From contig NC_065414.1 of NCBI RefSeq assembly GCF_024362695.1, positions 1,195,501 to 1,259,500 on the forward strand: a stretch of 64,000 nt of DNA, in the 5' to 3' direction. Shown here one piece after another: positions 63,495 through 64,000 of the stretch. The notes beneath the pieces are model-generated. The model saw nothing but the letters and a program-made list of their open reading frames with translations. It did no database searches and was not told the DNA's origin. The first letter of the stretch is position 1, and every line of letters starts with the position of its first letter. The stretch comes from Pectinophora gossypiella. Lineage: Eukaryota > Arthropoda > Insecta > Lepidoptera > Gelechiidae. The translations under genes and the position numbers were made by a program.

Positions 63495-64000
63495 GTTATG
63501 AACATAATGTGTATATAATTATAGAAGTACATAATATGCTATTTGAATTACAAAGAATTAGGACAATCTAAATAAAACTGTCTGTCTGTCAGTACGGAAC
63601 CTTAACTGTGACAAGATTTACACTCTTCACATTTTTTTACCAGGAACACTTGAAGTAGTGACGGGTTGTTATGGCTACCACATGCTTCGATGACACCGAT
63701 GTCAACTTATGGGAACCTATTGTCACTAACCCTTCTAATGATAGTTTGGCATTTTGTATGACTTCAAACGGAAATGATGTACTATTTACCTACAGTGCTT
63801 CTATTTTCTTAACGCCAATCGGCAATCATTATATTTCTGAGTACAAACGAATGCTATTTTCCATGTTTATCAATTATTAGATTTATCGTTTATCAGAATT
63901 TGAATTCTGAACTAAGTGTGTTCTTTTTTTGATGTTTTGTTCACGCATTTACTCGCAGTTCTGAATTCAAATTAAAATTCTGATACCCGACAAATTGATG
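63495..64000. other. Unannotated window end
   Basis: A 69-codon frame at 63671-63880 begins MATTCFDDTDVNLWEPIV. It is less AT-biased than most frames here but unrecognised. No splice or promoter context supports it. Confidence 0.35.

Noticed and set aside
63671..63880. 69-aa frame MATTCFDDTDVNLWEPIV...
   Set aside because: Composition is reasonable but there is no recognisable domain, no splice signals I trust and no promoter context, so I left it as an unannotated interval.

Overview
This window looks like non-coding, repeat-dense DNA from a moth or butterfly (Lepidoptera). It is AT-rich. It carries tRNA-headed SINEs, LINE 3' ends of the 'GCAATAAAGTATATTTGATTTGA' and 'GTGGGACGTATATAGGCTG' types, and several short inverted-repeat transposons, a mix I know from lepidopteran genomes; the species cannot be named from the sequence. 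No complete host protein-coding gene is visible. The only long open frames belong to retrotransposons. The window is probably intergenic or inside large introns.

Layout. 1-22 kb: mostly unique AT-rich DNA with scattered old repeats (a MITE-1 copy at 1.8 kb, LINE 3' stubs, a poly(A) retroposon with target duplication at 5.3 kb, a small reverse-transcriptase relic at 17.9 kb). 22-32 kb: a dense repeat block with SINE-A, SINE-B and SINE-C copies and MITE-1 and MITE-2 copies. 32.3-37.3 kb: an apparently full-length two-ORF LINE (LINE-alpha) on the minus strand with both ORFs open. 37.8-39.2 kb: a 5'-truncated, frameshifted second LINE (LINE-beta) on the plus strand. 39.3-45 kb: MITE-1 carrying a nested TTAA-flanked mini-transposon, SINE-A, MITE-2, a 243-bp perfect GT repeat and a Harbinger-like MITE. 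46-49 kb: LINE remnants inserted in or beside a cluster of ATCGAT words. 50.3-50.8 kb: the best host candidate, a CpG- and ATCGAT-rich stretch followed by a 5'UTR-like sequence ending in CAG|GTGAGT (possible promoter plus non-coding first exon). 51.4-51.9 kb: a three-copy ~142-bp tandem repeat. 52-64 kb: more SINEs, LINE 3' ends and MITEs, including a 5'-truncated SINE-A with a perfect 12-bp target duplication.

Names used here. SINE-A: tRNA-like head, tail ending in GAAGAAG. SINE-B: ~120-nt composite tRNA/5S-rRNA-like head, (GAT)n tail shared with an RTE-like LINE. SINE-C: another tRNA-headed family. MITE-1: ~310-380 bp, long inverted repeats, 3-bp ANT duplications. MITE-2: ~145 bp, TA-flanked. 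MITE-3: short 'TTGCGCATATAAAA' family. LINE-gamma: poly(A)-tailed LINE ending 'CCGGCCAAGTAGTTAATGCC...CACGTC'. LINE-delta: LINE whose C-terminus reads EGKIEGKRGMGRPR...LAGRREEW. The elements form a parasitic network: autonomous LINEs supply reverse transcriptase, and SINE-B appears to borrow the 3' end of the RTE-like LINE. SINE-A and SINE-B share a central domain although their heads differ.
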